A DNA stretch of 64,000 nucleotides from Methylotenera_A sp044222005 (GCA_044222005.1 JBGANY010000009.1:1-64000); one strand, 5' to 3'. Shown: positions 42,551 to 52,017, counted from the first letter of the stretch. Notes: generated by a model not told the origin, from the sequence alone. Program-made: numbers and translations.

Positions 42551-42940
42551 ATGTCAATTCAAATCAGCAAGCATTCAGAGAATTTCAGCACTGCACCGCA
42601 AATCAGCGTGGAAGATGTTGCTGAAATCGCCCAATTAGGTTTTAAAACCATTATCAACAACCGCCCTGACGGTGAAGGCGGCGCTGATCAGCCAGCCAGC
42701 GCACAGATTAAAGCCGCAGCCGAAAAATCAGGTCTGGCTTATTTTTACATCCCCTTCAGCCCGGGCAGCATGTTGCCTGAACAAGTTGTTGAATTCAGCG
42801 CAATTTATGCCGCCGCAGCCAAACCGGTACTTGGCTTTTGCAGAACAGGCAACCGTGCGGCGACCATATTCAAGCAATCCCAAACAAGCACCGCAGCCCG
42901 CATCCGCCAGCTCAAAACCAAAGTGCAATGGCATGGTTAA
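42551..42940 (+). CDS. DUF442 (TIGR01244) beta-lactamase-hydrolase-like sulfur-transfer/phosphatase domain protein
   Basis: The 129 residues show the DUF442 fold: APQISVEDVAEIAQLGFKTIINNRPDGE, then YFYIPFSPGSM and the P-loop-like CRTGNRAA with the nucleophilic cysteine. DUF442 domains are found fused to or beside persulfide dioxygenases. The tail after the CRTGNR loop is short and basic and does not look native, so the C-terminus may be altered. It starts 7 bases after bigR. Confidence 0.8.
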   Translation: MSIQISKHSENFSTAPQISVEDVAEIAQLGFKTIINNRPDGEGGADQPASAQIKAAAEKSGLAYFYIPFSPGSMLPEQVVEFSAIYAAAAKPVLGFCRTGNRAATIFKQSQTSTAARIRQLKTKVQWHG

Positions 42941-43032
42941 AAGGCAAAAACGTCTTTAGCCAACTTTGCAGCTGGTATAAAACCAAGTGCCCGCTCCTAT
43001 TCTTGTGCCGTAGCTGGTGTAAAAAAACCTGA
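42940..43032 (+). pseudogene. Possible rhodanese remnant
   Basis: In the frame open from 42838 to 43032, the stretch after the DUF442 stop reads SQLCSWYKTKCPLLFLCRSW, which resembles the region around the rhodanese CRSG active loop. It stops soon after. This is short and could be chance; it otherwise explains the 139-base gap before the exporter gene. Confidence 0.2.
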
Positions 43033-43079
43033 CCTTGAACCAAGGCCAAAACTAGACGCCACCGAAAATTGATAGCGCC

Positions 43080-43895
43080 ATGCCGTTAGATGCAAACTTG
43101 ATCAGCATCGCATTAGGGCTATTTACAGGGCTGGTGTTAGCCTTAACCGGCGCGGGCGGCTCGATTCTGGCTATCCCGCTATTGGCATTTGGCCTGCACC
43201 TCAGCATGGCGCAGGCCGCGCCCATCGGCTTGCTAGCCGTGATGCTGGCTTCCAGTCTCGGCGCCCTGCAAGGCCTGCGGGCGGGCATTGTGCGCTACAA
43301 AGCCGCCACGCTGATCGCAGGCTTCGGCATTCTGTTTGCGCCAGTTGGCGTTTGGCTGGCACACCGTACATCGAACCAGCACTTGAGTCTGATCTTTGCA
43401 GTCGTACTAGGATATGTCGCCTGGCGTATGTGGCAGCAGAACACACAAAATCTGCAGGCGGATGAACACAAGCCTGCGCCGGCCTGTGTGCTGAACCCTG
43501 CGACATCCAGACTATTCTGGACAGCACCGTGTACAAAAAGGCTGATGATCACAGGCGGCCTGGCAGGCCTTCTTTCAGGGCTTTTGGGTGTAGGCGGCGG
43601 TTTTGTCATTGTGCCAAGTTTACGCAAAGTCAGTAACTTTGATATGCAAACCATCATCGCCACCTCTCTCTTGGCCATCGCTATCGTTTCCGCCGTGAGC
43701 ATTTCAACTTATCTGCTGCACAGCGATATTCTTTGGCAAATCGCCATTCCATTTGCCGCGAGCACCATAGTCAGCATGTTGGCCTTCAGGCTGGCCAGCC
43801 CCAGAATTCCGGCTGTTATCAGCCAGCGCGGCTTTGCCGCGCTGGCGATAATAGCGGCTTTAATGCTGGCTGCCAGAGGATTTTCCGCTTTTTAG
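43080..43895 (+). CDS. TauE/SafE-family sulfite/sulfonate exporter
   Basis: The 271-residue protein has about eight hydrophobic helices in two repeats. The family signatures are GLVLALTGAGGSILAIPLLAFGLHL in the first half and GLLSGLLGVGGGFVIVPSLR in the second. These permeases export sulfite or sulfonates. With a persulfide dioxygenase producing sulfite nearby, sulfite export is a sensible role (inference). Confidence 0.9.
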   Translation: MPLDANLISIALGLFTGLVLALTGAGGSILAIPLLAFGLHLSMAQAAPIGLLAVMLASSLGALQGLRAGIVRYKAATLIAGFGILFAPVGVWLAHRTSNQHLSLIFAVVLGYVAWRMWQQNTQNLQADEHKPAPACVLNPATSRLFWTAPCTKRLMITGGLAGLLSGLLGVGGGFVIVPSLRKVSNFDMQTIIATSLLAIAIVSAVSISTYLLHSDILWQIAIPFAASTIVSMLAFRLASPRIPAVISQRGFAALAIIAALMLAARGFSAF

Positions 43896-43925
43896 CAATC
43901 ACAAGCGGCCGCCGCAATATTCAAT

Positions 43926-44582
43926 TTAGCTGGCAGCGAGCTTTTCCAAAGCTGGGCGATTGGTCAGTTCCACATGGCCGCGCCCGAGCGTAACCCAGCC
44001 CTTTTGCTCAAACCGTTTCAACTGGCGGCTCACCACTTCGCGCGCAGTCCCCAGTTCATCAGCTATCAACTGATGCGTTCTGCTGATGGTGGCGCTGCCC
44101 GTATCCAGCAGCAGCTTGGCCAGGCGAGCATCCAGGCTATGAAATGCCACTTCATCCAGCAGCACGATCAGATCACTGATCAGCGCGCCGTAGTTAGTCA
44201 TCACAAAAGTACGGAACACTTTCGAATCAACCATCAATTGATTAAACGCGGCAGAAGGAATAATGACATCCTTTATCGGTTCTTCGACGATTGTTGAAGC
44301 CGGATAATTGCTATTGCCCAATAAACACGTCGTGGTGATCACGCAAGTTTCCCCTGCTGCCACACGATACAGCAAGATTTCGCGCCCTGAAGATGACATT
44401 TTGTAAACGCGTGACTGGCCCGCAAGCCGCATCACATAAGCCCCGCAGGCACCCCCTTCGCGGTAGCCGATTGTACCTACCGGCGCTTCCACAATCCTCG
44501 CGGATTTAGCCAGAATGTCACGCGCATGCGGCTCCAACTGCAATAATGGCGGAAAACTCTCCAGCCAAGATAAATTCTCCAT
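43926..44582 (-). CDS. Crp/Fnr-family transcriptional regulator
   Basis: The 218 residues have a cyclic-nucleotide-like sensor barrel (about 20-125: REILLYRVAAGETCVITTTCLLG) and a C-terminal helix-turn-helix (about 165-212: RTHQLIADELGTAREVVSRQLKRFEQKGWV). A CX5C pair in the sensor domain and a further cysteine (GGACGAYV) could be thiol sensors. There is no FNR N-terminal cysteine cluster. It is convergent with the exporter gene and probably part of the sulfur module's control. Confidence 0.88.
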   Translation of the reverse strand: MENLSWLESFPPLLQLEPHARDILAKSARIVEAPVGTIGYREGGACGAYVMRLAGQSRVYKMSSSGREILLYRVAAGETCVITTTCLLGNSNYPASTIVEEPIKDVIIPSAAFNQLMVDSKVFRTFVMTNYGALISDLIVLLDEVAFHSLDARLAKLLLDTGSATISRTHQLIADELGTAREVVSRQLKRFEQKGWVTLGRGHVELTNRPALEKLAAS

Positions 44583-44679
44583 TTTCAGTCCCCTAAAAAG
44601 CTGACTTGATTATTATGTACCGCAAACCGTCAGTGTTCGCCTATTGTTGCAATATCTCAGCTTATTTTCCACTAAAACA

Positions 44680-46137
44680 TTAATTTCCGATTAAGCGATT
44701 AATCATTTCCAAGCCAAAACCGACACCGAAGCCATTCACATCGCTTTGCACCGCTCCCAGGCCGTCTTTGCGGTTGGTGCTGGACAAATCCGCATGCAGC
44801 CAGGCCACATCGTTTTCGATGAACTTGCCCATAAAGCGCGCCGCGTGCATATGGTCGCCGCCGCCTTCCAAGGTACATTGCTTGATGTCGGCAATGTCGC
44901 TGTCCAAATCACTATCCATGTCTTCTTCGTAGGGAAAAGCCACGATGCGCTCCCCTGCCGCTGCACCCGCCTCTATTGCCTTGCAGGCCAGCTCCGGACG
45001 ATTGGCAATCACGCCGCTCATGCGGTCTGTCACCGCCACGGCCATGCTGCCTGTGAGTGTGGCGTAATCCATAATCACATCCGGCTTCTGACGGGAAGCC
45101 AGTGTAAGCGTGTCCGCCAGCACCATCCGGCCTTCTGCGTCGGTATGCACGATTTCAATCGTCATGCCATTTAATGCAGTGACCACATCGTTTTGCTTAT
45201 AGGCGAGTGGGCTGATGTGATTCTGCGCAATCGCCAGCCAGCAATCGAGTTTTACGGGTAACTTTTGTAAAGTGGCGGCCGTTAGAACCCCCAGCGCCAC
45301 CGCGCTGCCGTTCATGTCCTCGTGCATGCCCTGCATATACTTGGCAGGCTTCAAGTTGTGTCCGCCTGTATCAAAACAAATGCCTTTCCCCACTAAGGCA
45401 ATATGTTTTTTTGAGCTTGCCGGGTCATAGGTCAGATGCACAATCGCAGCGTCTTGCGGCTCAGAGCCCTGCCCCACCGCATAAAATGCTCCTGCGCCCA
45501 TCTTTTTGAGTGCCGGCATATCAAACTCCTCCCAGGCCCAGCCGTATTGTTTGGCTAATGTTTTTAGCTTCTCACGGTAAATGGTGGGCGTCAGTTCGTT
45601 TGGCGGCAGCATAGTCAAGCTGCGGCACAGCGTATTACCTGCCACGCACGCATTTACATAACTGTAATTGTGCTCGGCATTAAAGCCATGAATACTTATT
45701 CCTTTCAACGGCTTAGCTTTGTTGTCTTTTTTACGGCTTGGCAGTTCGGCGGCATTGACTGCTGCCACGTAATAAGCCGCACAGGCATTCGCTTCACGTG
45801 TTGCGTCATCTCCAAACACACAAATCGCCAAAGCCTCGGGCTGCTCATCCAGCAAAGGTTTTACAGCCTTGCGCAGCAGGGTATGCTTTTGAAAAACACT
45901 GAGCTTTTCGCCCAACACCACAAAACTGGCAATGCCGCCATTAGGCAGCTCAATGGTTACTGGCGTTTTATTTAAATCTTTATACTCACTTTTGGTGCGC
46001 TCAAGTTTGTTCTCGAGAATTTTAGCGAACGGGAAGCTTCTTTCGGCTTTATCATCCAATACAAAAAGTATGTGTTTTTCAGAAGATAATATTTTTTCGC
46101 TGCCAATAGCAGCATGTTGTGTTAATTTTAATGACAT
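44680..46137 (-). CDS. Leucyl aminopeptidase (M17 family)
   Basis: The 485 residues are a two-domain M17 peptidase. The C-terminal catalytic domain shows VGKGICFDTGGHNLKP with metal-binding Lys and Asp, MHEDMNGSA, and IVHTDAEGRMVLADTL with Asp, Glu and the catalytic Arg. The usual NTDAEGR begins with His here. The later block HADLSSTNRKDGLG also fits. It would trim N-terminal residues from peptides in the cytoplasm. It is divergent from the pyruvate dehydrogenase operon. Confidence 0.92.
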   Translation of the reverse strand: MSLKLTQHAAIGSEKILSSEKHILFVLDDKAERSFPFAKILENKLERTKSEYKDLNKTPVTIELPNGGIASFVVLGEKLSVFQKHTLLRKAVKPLLDEQPEALAICVFGDDATREANACAAYYVAAVNAAELPSRKKDNKAKPLKGISIHGFNAEHNYSYVNACVAGNTLCRSLTMLPPNELTPTIYREKLKTLAKQYGWAWEEFDMPALKKMGAGAFYAVGQGSEPQDAAIVHLTYDPASSKKHIALVGKGICFDTGGHNLKPAKYMQGMHEDMNGSAVALGVLTAATLQKLPVKLDCWLAIAQNHISPLAYKQNDVVTALNGMTIEIVHTDAEGRMVLADTLTLASRQKPDVIMDYATLTGSMAVAVTDRMSGVIANRPELACKAIEAGAAAGERIVAFPYEEDMDSDLDSDIADIKQCTLEGGGDHMHAARFMGKFIENDVAWLHADLSSTNRKDGLGAVQSDVNGFGVGFGLEMINRLIGN

Positions 46138-46157
46138 TCAATCGCCCTTAACTCTTG

Positions 46158-46163
46158 TATAAT
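46158..46163 (+). promoter_or_regulatory. Candidate -10 box of the aceEF-lpd operon
   Basis: A consensus TATAAT lies between the divergent aminopeptidase and aceE. No good -35 is visible. Confidence 0.3.
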
Positions 46164-46276
46164 ATCTAAGACCATGATAGCAAAACTGTTATCTGCCGTT
46201 CTACTAAACCACGTTTTAACTTGACCAAAATGCCTAAAAAAGACACACTTACAGCTTTATAGAACATTCTAATTCA

Positions 46277-46313
46277 CGTTTGCGCTCTGCGTAGATTATA
46301 CGCGCAGCAAACG
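46277..46313. repeat. Hairpin in the damaged 5' region of aceE
   Basis: CGTTTGC...GCGTA pairs with TACGC...GCAAACG around a short loop (roughly 46277-46313). It lies just where the missing N-terminal codons of aceE should be, and could mark an insertion or deletion junction. Confidence 0.4.
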
Positions 46314-46389
46314 CGACACGGAGAAATCTCACGCATGTAATCTGCCTTACAACGCGACGACCGCTTATGTAAACACCATCCCTACCCAT

Positions 46390-48852
46390 TTGCAGCAGCG
46401 CCTGCCAGGTGATCCGGAAATGGAACGTCGCATTCGCGCGCTGGTGCGCTGGAACGCCATCATGACTGTGTTGCGCGGCAACGAGAAATCGCCAGGCGTG
46501 GGCGGTCACATTGCCAGCTTCCAATCCGCCGCCACCTTGTATGACACAGGTTTCAATTATTTCTTCCGCGCCCCAAATGAGAACTTTGGCGGCGACTGCG
46601 TATACTTTCAAGGCCACTCATCGCCAGGCGTGTATGCACGTGCCTTTTTAGAAGGTCGCATCACCGAAGAACAGATGGACAATTTCCGCCAGGAAACTGG
46701 TGGCAACGGCCTGTCCAGCTATCCGCACCCGTGGTTGATGCCCGATTTCTGGCAGTTCCCAACCGTTTCGATGGGCTTGGGCCCTATCGCAGGGATCTAT
46801 CAGGCCAGATTCCTGAAATATCTGCATGACCGCGGCATCGCGGATACCAGCGACAGAAAAGTATGGGTGTTCTGTGGTGATGGCGAGATGGACGAACCCG
46901 AATCATTGGGCGCAATTTCATTGGCCAGCCGCGAAAAATTGGATAACCTGATTTTTGTGATTAACTGTAACTTGCAGCGTTTGGATGGCCCGGTGCGCGG
47001 CAATGGCAAGATTATTCAGGAACTGGAGTCCGATTTCCGCGGTTCCGGCTGGAACGTACTTAAAGTGATTTGGGGTTCTTATTGGGATCCGTTGTTGGCC
47101 ATGGACAAAGATGGTTTGCTTAAAAAACGCATGGAAGAATGCGTGGATGGCGAATACCAGAACTTTAAGGTCAAAGGCGGCGCTTACACACGCGAACATT
47201 TCTTCGGCAAATACCCTGAGCTAAAAGAAATGGTGGCCGCGATGAGCGACCAGGATATTTGGCGCTTGAACCGCGGCGGACACGACCCGCATAAGGTGTT
47301 TGCAGCCTATCACGCGGCAGTTAACCACAAAGGTCAGCCAACCGTGATTCTAGCCAAAACTGTCAAAGGCTACGGCATGGGCGAAGCGGGGGAAGCTCAA
47401 AATACCACGCACCAGCAAAAGAGCATGGATATCGAGTCGCTTAAAAAATTCCGTGACCGTTTTGATTTGTCCATTACTGATGAACAAGTTGAAAACCTGA
47501 GTTTTTACAAACCTGCGGAAGACAGCCCGGAAATGAAATACATGGCCGAACGCCGCATAGCGATGGGCGGCTTTGTGCCGCAACGCAGGCGCAAAGGTAA
47601 TGAACTTACTGTGCCTGAATTATCGGCATTCGAGAACATGCTGGGCGCAACGGGTGAGCGTGAAATTTCCACCACCATGGCATTCGTACGCATACTTTCT
47701 ACGCTAGTGCGTGATAAAGAAATCGGCAAATATATCGTACCAATCGTGCCTGATGAAGCGCGCACATTCGGTATGGAAGGCATGTTCCGCCAGCTTGGCA
47801 TTTATGCCAGCCAAGGCCAGTTGTACGAGCCAATGGATTCCGACCAGGTCATGTACTACAAAGAATCCAAAGATGGTCAGATTCTGGAAGAAGGCATCAA
47901 TGAGGCTGGCTCGTTCTCGAGTTGGCTGGCCGCCGCCACTTCATATAGCGTCACTGGCGTGCAAATGATCCCGTTCTACATCTTCTATTCCATGTTCGGC
48001 TTCCAGCGTATAGGTGACTTGGCCTGGATGGCAGGGGACAGCCGTGCGCGCGGCTTCCTGCTTGGCGCCACCGCAGGCCGCACCACATTGAATGGCGAAG
48101 GTTTGCAGCACGAAGACGGCCACAGCCATTTGATGGCTGCGATGATTCCGAACTGTATCTCTTACGACCCGACTTTCGCCTATGAATTAGCCGTCATTAT
48201 TCAAGAGGGCCTGCGCCGCATGGTGCAAAACCAGGAAGATGTGTACTACTACATCACTGTCATGAATGAAAACTACAGTCATCCAGAAATGCCTAAGGGC
48301 GCGGAAACCGGCATCCTCAAAGGTATGTACAGTTTCAGCAAATCCAAGACCAAGGGCGAGAAGGTGCAATTGATGGGCAGCGGTGTGATTCTGCGCGAAG
48401 TGATTGCAGCAGCCGAATTGCTGGAAAAAGACTGGGGCATTTCGGCCGATATATGGAGCGTGCCGAGCTTCACCGAACTGCGCCGTGAAGGCCTGGAGTG
48501 TGATCGCTGGAACATGCTCAATCCGGAAAAACCACAGAAACTGAGCTATGTAGCCCAATGCCTGAAAGACGCAAAAGGCCCTGTGATTGCCTCAACCGAC
48601 TACATGAAGAGTTTCGCCGAGCAAATTCAGCGCTTTGTGCCGAATAAATTCGTGGCACTAGGTACCGACGGCTTTGGCCGCTCAGATAGCCGCGAAGCAT
48701 TGCGTGATTTCTTTGAGGTAGACCGCCACTATGTAGTTATAGCCGCACTTAAAGCCTTAAGTGATGAAGGCAAGCTGCCTGCAGCCAAAGTGGCCGAGGC
48801 GGTGAAAAAGTACAAGCTCAATCCGAACAAACCAAATCCAACGAGCATTTAA
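46390..48852 (+). CDS. aceE: Pyruvate dehydrogenase E1 component, 5' end abnormal
   Basis: AceE decarboxylates pyruvate with thiamine diphosphate. Homodimeric-E1 blocks are all present: ASFQSAATLYD, GNGLSSYPHPWLMP, GDGEMDEPES (ThDP motif start) with NCNLQRLDGP, EARTFGMEGMFRQ and GTDGFGRSD. The family has about 885-890 residues; this frame from TTG 46390 has 820. In-frame homologous sequence begins earlier, near 46321 (NLPYNATTAYVNTIP at about 46342-46386), but has no start codon and meets a stop upstream. About 40 N-terminal residues, which bind E2 in E. coli, are therefore missing or frameshifted. ATG 46230 (MPKKDTLTAL, then stop) may be the original start. Confidence 0.9.
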   Translation: MQQRLPGDPEMERRIRALVRWNAIMTVLRGNEKSPGVGGHIASFQSAATLYDTGFNYFFRAPNENFGGDCVYFQGHSSPGVYARAFLEGRITEEQMDNFRQETGGNGLSSYPHPWLMPDFWQFPTVSMGLGPIAGIYQARFLKYLHDRGIADTSDRKVWVFCGDGEMDEPESLGAISLASREKLDNLIFVINCNLQRLDGPVRGNGKIIQELESDFRGSGWNVLKVIWGSYWDPLLAMDKDGLLKKRMEECVDGEYQNFKVKGGAYTREHFFGKYPELKEMVAAMSDQDIWRLNRGGHDPHKVFAAYHAAVNHKGQPTVILAKTVKGYGMGEAGEAQNTTHQQKSMDIESLKKFRDRFDLSITDEQVENLSFYKPAEDSPEMKYMAERRIAMGGFVPQRRRKGNELTVPELSAFENMLGATGEREISTTMAFVRILSTLVRDKEIGKYIVPIVPDEARTFGMEGMFRQLGIYASQGQLYEPMDSDQVMYYKESKDGQILEEGINEAGSFSSWLAAATSYSVTGVQMIPFYIFYSMFGFQRIGDLAWMAGDSRARGFLLGATAGRTTLNGEGLQHEDGHSHLMAAMIPNCISYDPTFAYELAVIIQEGLRRMVQNQEDVYYYITVMNENYSHPEMPKGAETGILKGMYSFSKSKTKGEKVQLMGSGVILREVIAAAELLEKDWGISADIWSVPSFTELRREGLECDRWNMLNPEKPQKLSYVAQCLKDAKGPVIASTDYMKSFAEQIQRFVPNKFVALGTDGFGRSDSREALRDFFEVDRHYVVIAALKALSDEGKLPAAKVAEAVKKYKLNPNKPNPTSI

Positions 48853-48864
48853 GGATAAAACAAG

Positions 48865-50202
48865 ATGGCATTAAAAGAGGTTCTTGTTCCCGACATCGGC
48901 AATTTTGATTCTGTCGATGTCATTGAAGTATTGGTCAAGGCTGGCGACACGATCGCCAAAGATGATTCGCTGATCACCGTGGAGTCTGACAAGGCTTCCA
49001 TGGACATTCCCGCACCGTTTGCCGGCGTGGTGAAAGAAGTTAAAACCAAAATTGGCGATAAAATCTCGCAAGGCTCGCTGATTTTAATGCTCGACGAAAG
49101 TGCAACAGGAGCAACAGAGAAATCGCCCGCGCCTGCTGCTCCGGTAGCAGAAGCACCAAAAGCCACGGCTCCTGTGCAACCTATTCCAGAACCTAGCCGC
49201 CCGGCACCGGAGCCGCCAAAACAGGTGCAACCCGTGCATCAACCATTGCCAGTCGGCGAAAGTGTTGTTGTGAATGGCGGCAAGCTCTCCCATGCCGGCC
49301 CATCCGTGCGTAAATTCGCGCGCGAACTGGGCGTGAATCTGGCGCTGGTCAAAGGCAGTGGCGCTAAAAATCGTATTTTACAAAGTGATGTACAAGCCTT
49401 CGTGAAAGGCGAACTGGCCAAGCCACGCACCGAAAACATGGGCGCAGGCTTAGGTGCACTTGCTACACTACCAATGCCGGTGATTGATTTCAGCCAGTTT
49501 GGCGAAGTGGAAACCAAGCCGCTTTCACGCATTAAAAAACTGTCGGGCGCCAATTTGCACCGTAACTGGGTGACTGCGCCGCATGTCACGCAGTTTGATG
49601 AAGCGGATATTACCGACCTGGAAGACTTCAGAAAATCCATGCAGGCGGACGCAGAAAAACGCGGCGTGAAATTGACCATGCTGGCCTTCCTCATCAAAGC
49701 TTCCGTTAATGCGCTTAAAGCTTACCCAAACTTCAACTCCTCGCTTTCACCTGATGGCGACAGCCTGATTTTGAAAAATTACTACAATATTGGTTTTGCC
49801 TGTGATACACCTGATGGTTTAGTCGTGCCCGTAGTGAAGGATGTGCAGCAAAAAGACGTATTGGATATTGCACGTGATTTGATGGAACTTTCTTCCAAAG
49901 CGCGTGAGCGCAAACTCAAGGTAGAAGAAATGCAGGGCGGCTGCTTTACCATTTCCAGCCTCGGCGGCATCGGCGGTACCATGTTCACGCCCATCATCAA
50001 TTGCCCGGAAGTGGCGATTTTAGGCGTTTCACGCTCCAGCATGCAGCCTGTTTACAATGCCGCCACTAAAGAATTTGAGCCGCGTCTGATCCTGCCGCTT
50101 TCGCTCTCATACGATCATCGTGTAGTCGATGGTGCCGATGGTGCGCGCTTTACCAGCCACATGCGTATGATGTTGTCTGACGTGCGTCGCCTCTTGCTGT
50201 AA
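48865..50202 (+). CDS. aceF: Pyruvate dehydrogenase E2, dihydrolipoyllysine acetyltransferase
   Basis: The 445 residues carry one lipoyl domain (about 1-78, lipoylated Lys in VESDKASMD), a Pro/Ala-rich linker, an E1/E3-binding domain (about 140-180, AGPSVRKFARELGVNLALVKGSG) and the catalytic core ending in YDHRVVDGADG with the active-site His. It starts 12 bases after aceE with AAGGAT upstream. A single lipoyl domain is fewer than in E. coli (three). Confidence 0.96.
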   Translation: MALKEVLVPDIGNFDSVDVIEVLVKAGDTIAKDDSLITVESDKASMDIPAPFAGVVKEVKTKIGDKISQGSLILMLDESATGATEKSPAPAAPVAEAPKATAPVQPIPEPSRPAPEPPKQVQPVHQPLPVGESVVVNGGKLSHAGPSVRKFARELGVNLALVKGSGAKNRILQSDVQAFVKGELAKPRTENMGAGLGALATLPMPVIDFSQFGEVETKPLSRIKKLSGANLHRNWVTAPHVTQFDEADITDLEDFRKSMQADAEKRGVKLTMLAFLIKASVNALKAYPNFNSSLSPDGDSLILKNYYNIGFACDTPDGLVVPVVKDVQQKDVLDIARDLMELSSKARERKLKVEEMQGGCFTISSLGGIGGTMFTPIINCPEVAILGVSRSSMQPVYNAATKEFEPRLILPLSLSYDHRVVDGADGARFTSHMRMMLSDVRRLLL

Positions 50203-50214
50203 CAGGAAATTGAC

Positions 50215-52008
50215 ATGAGCAACCTAATTGAAGTTTTAGTGCCTGATATTGGCAATTTTGACAGCGTCGATGTTATTGAAGTACTGGTCAAAGTTGGCGA
50301 CACCATTGCCAAGGAAGACTCACTGATTACAGTGGAATCTGACAAAGCCTCGATGGATATTCCTGCCTCTCAAGCGGGTGTGGTGAAAGAAATTAAAGTC
50401 AAAGTGGGCGACAAGGTGAGCAAAGATTCGCTCATTTTATTGATTGAGGCCGAAACCACTACAGCCACAAAAACTTCGCCACAAAATTCGAGTGCGATGC
50501 CAGTACGCGAAAGCGAGGCGCAAGCGGCGCAGGCAGTACAAGAAGTACGACCAGCCGCGAGCAACGCTGCTGACAAAGTAATGGCGAAGCAATCGGATTT
50601 TGAAACAGAAGTGGTGGTGCTGGGTAGTGGCCCTGGCGGCTATACAGCCGCCTTCCGCGCTGCCGACTTGGGTAAAAAAGTGGTGCTGATCGAGCGCTAC
50701 GCCACGCTAGGCGGCGTGTGCTTAAACGTAGGCTGCATTCCTTCCAAAGCCTTGCTGCATACGGCCAAAGTGATTACCGAAGCCGAAGAAACTTCACACC
50801 ACGGTGTGAGCTTTAGCGCGCCAAAAATCGATATTGAACAACTGCGCAACTGGAAAGCCAATGACGTGGTAGGCAAGCTCACTGGCGGCCTGGCGGCGAT
50901 GGCAAAGCAGCGCGGTGTGACTGTGGTGCAAGGCGTGGGTAAATTCACCAGCCCCAACCAAATCGCTGTGACCGCGGCGGATGGCAAAGTAACGATGGTG
51001 GGCTTTGAACACGCCATTATCGCGGCTGGCTCGCAAGCCACCAAATTCCCAGGCGCACCGGAAGATGAGCGCATTATGGACTCAACTGGTGCATTGGCTT
51101 TGGCGGATATTCCGAAACGCATGCTGGTCATCGGCGGCGGTATTATCGGGCTGGAAATGGGCACGGTTTACGATGCACTTGGCACCAAAGTAAGTGTGGT
51201 TGAATTTATGGACGGCCTGATTACCGGCTGTGATCGCGATTTGGTACGCCCGCTGCAAAAGCGCATGGAGAAGCGTTTTGAAAGCATTATGCTATCCACC
51301 AAAGTTGCAAAAATGGAAGCCAAAAAAGACGGCATCCATGTAAGTTTTGAAGGTGAAAATGCGCCTGAAGGTATACAAGTGTACGACCGCGTGCTGGTAT
51401 CGATTGGCCGCCGCCCTAACGGCAAGAACATTGATGCAGAAAACGCTGGCGTGGCAGTGGATGACCGCGGCTTTATTGCGGTAGACAAACAAATGCGCAC
51501 GAACGTACCACATATCTTTGCCATTGGTGATATTGTCGGCCAGCCCATGCTGGCACACAAAGCCACACACGAAGGCAAAGTGGCCGCCGAGGTGATTGCT
51601 GGCCATAAGGTGGAGTTTCAGGCTATGGTGATTCCATCCGTCGCCTATACTGACCCGGAAGTGGCTTGGGCAGGCATGACGGAAACCGAAGCCAAAGCCA
51701 AAGGCATCGAAATCGAAAAAGCCAGCTTCCCATGGGCAGCCAGTGGCCGCGCGCTTTCGATTGCGCGTACCGAAGGCAGCACTAAGCTGATATTCGATAA
51801 AGAAACGCACCGCGTGATTGGTGCGGGCATTGTTGGCGTAAACGCAGGCGAATTGCTGGCCGAAGCCGTGCTTGCGATTGAAATGGGTGCCGATGCGCAT
51901 GACTTGGGCCTCACCATTCACGCACATCCGACTTTGTCTGAAACTGTGTGTTTTGCTGCGGAAGTTAAAGAAGGTACGATTACCGACCTTTATATTAAAA
52001 AACGTTAA
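50215..52008 (+). CDS. lpdA: Dihydrolipoyl dehydrogenase (E3) with N-terminal lipoyl domain
   Basis: E3 reoxidises dihydrolipoamide with NAD+. The first 80 residues or so are a lipoyl domain nearly identical to that of AceF (VESDKASMD), joined by a flexible Ala/Gln linker to a full E3 of about 470 residues: VVVLGSGPGGYTAAFRAADLG, the redox-active GGVCLNVGCIPSKALL, GGGIIGLEMGT and the interface His in HAHPTLSE. Lipoyl-E3 fusions are known in several betaproteobacteria. It ends the aceE-aceF-lpd operon and is convergent with the SPOR gene, 9 bases apart. Confidence 0.95.
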   Translation: MSNLIEVLVPDIGNFDSVDVIEVLVKVGDTIAKEDSLITVESDKASMDIPASQAGVVKEIKVKVGDKVSKDSLILLIEAETTTATKTSPQNSSAMPVRESEAQAAQAVQEVRPAASNAADKVMAKQSDFETEVVVLGSGPGGYTAAFRAADLGKKVVLIERYATLGGVCLNVGCIPSKALLHTAKVITEAEETSHHGVSFSAPKIDIEQLRNWKANDVVGKLTGGLAAMAKQRGVTVVQGVGKFTSPNQIAVTAADGKVTMVGFEHAIIAAGSQATKFPGAPEDERIMDSTGALALADIPKRMLVIGGGIIGLEMGTVYDALGTKVSVVEFMDGLITGCDRDLVRPLQKRMEKRFESIMLSTKVAKMEAKKDGIHVSFEGENAPEGIQVYDRVLVSIGRRPNGKNIDAENAGVAVDDRGFIAVDKQMRTNVPHIFAIGDIVGQPMLAHKATHEGKVAAEVIAGHKVEFQAMVIPSVAYTDPEVAWAGMTETEAKAKGIEIEKASFPWAASGRALSIARTEGSTKLIFDKETHRVIGAGIVGVNAGELLAEAVLAIEMGADAHDLGLTIHAHPTLSETVCFAAEVKEGTITDLYIKKR

Positions 52009-52017
52009 GCGGTGACC

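Noticed and set aside
46249..46617. 122-residue minus-strand frame over the aceE 5' region
   Set aside because: It is antisense to conserved AceE codons and has no recognisable product, so it does not explain the aceE damage.
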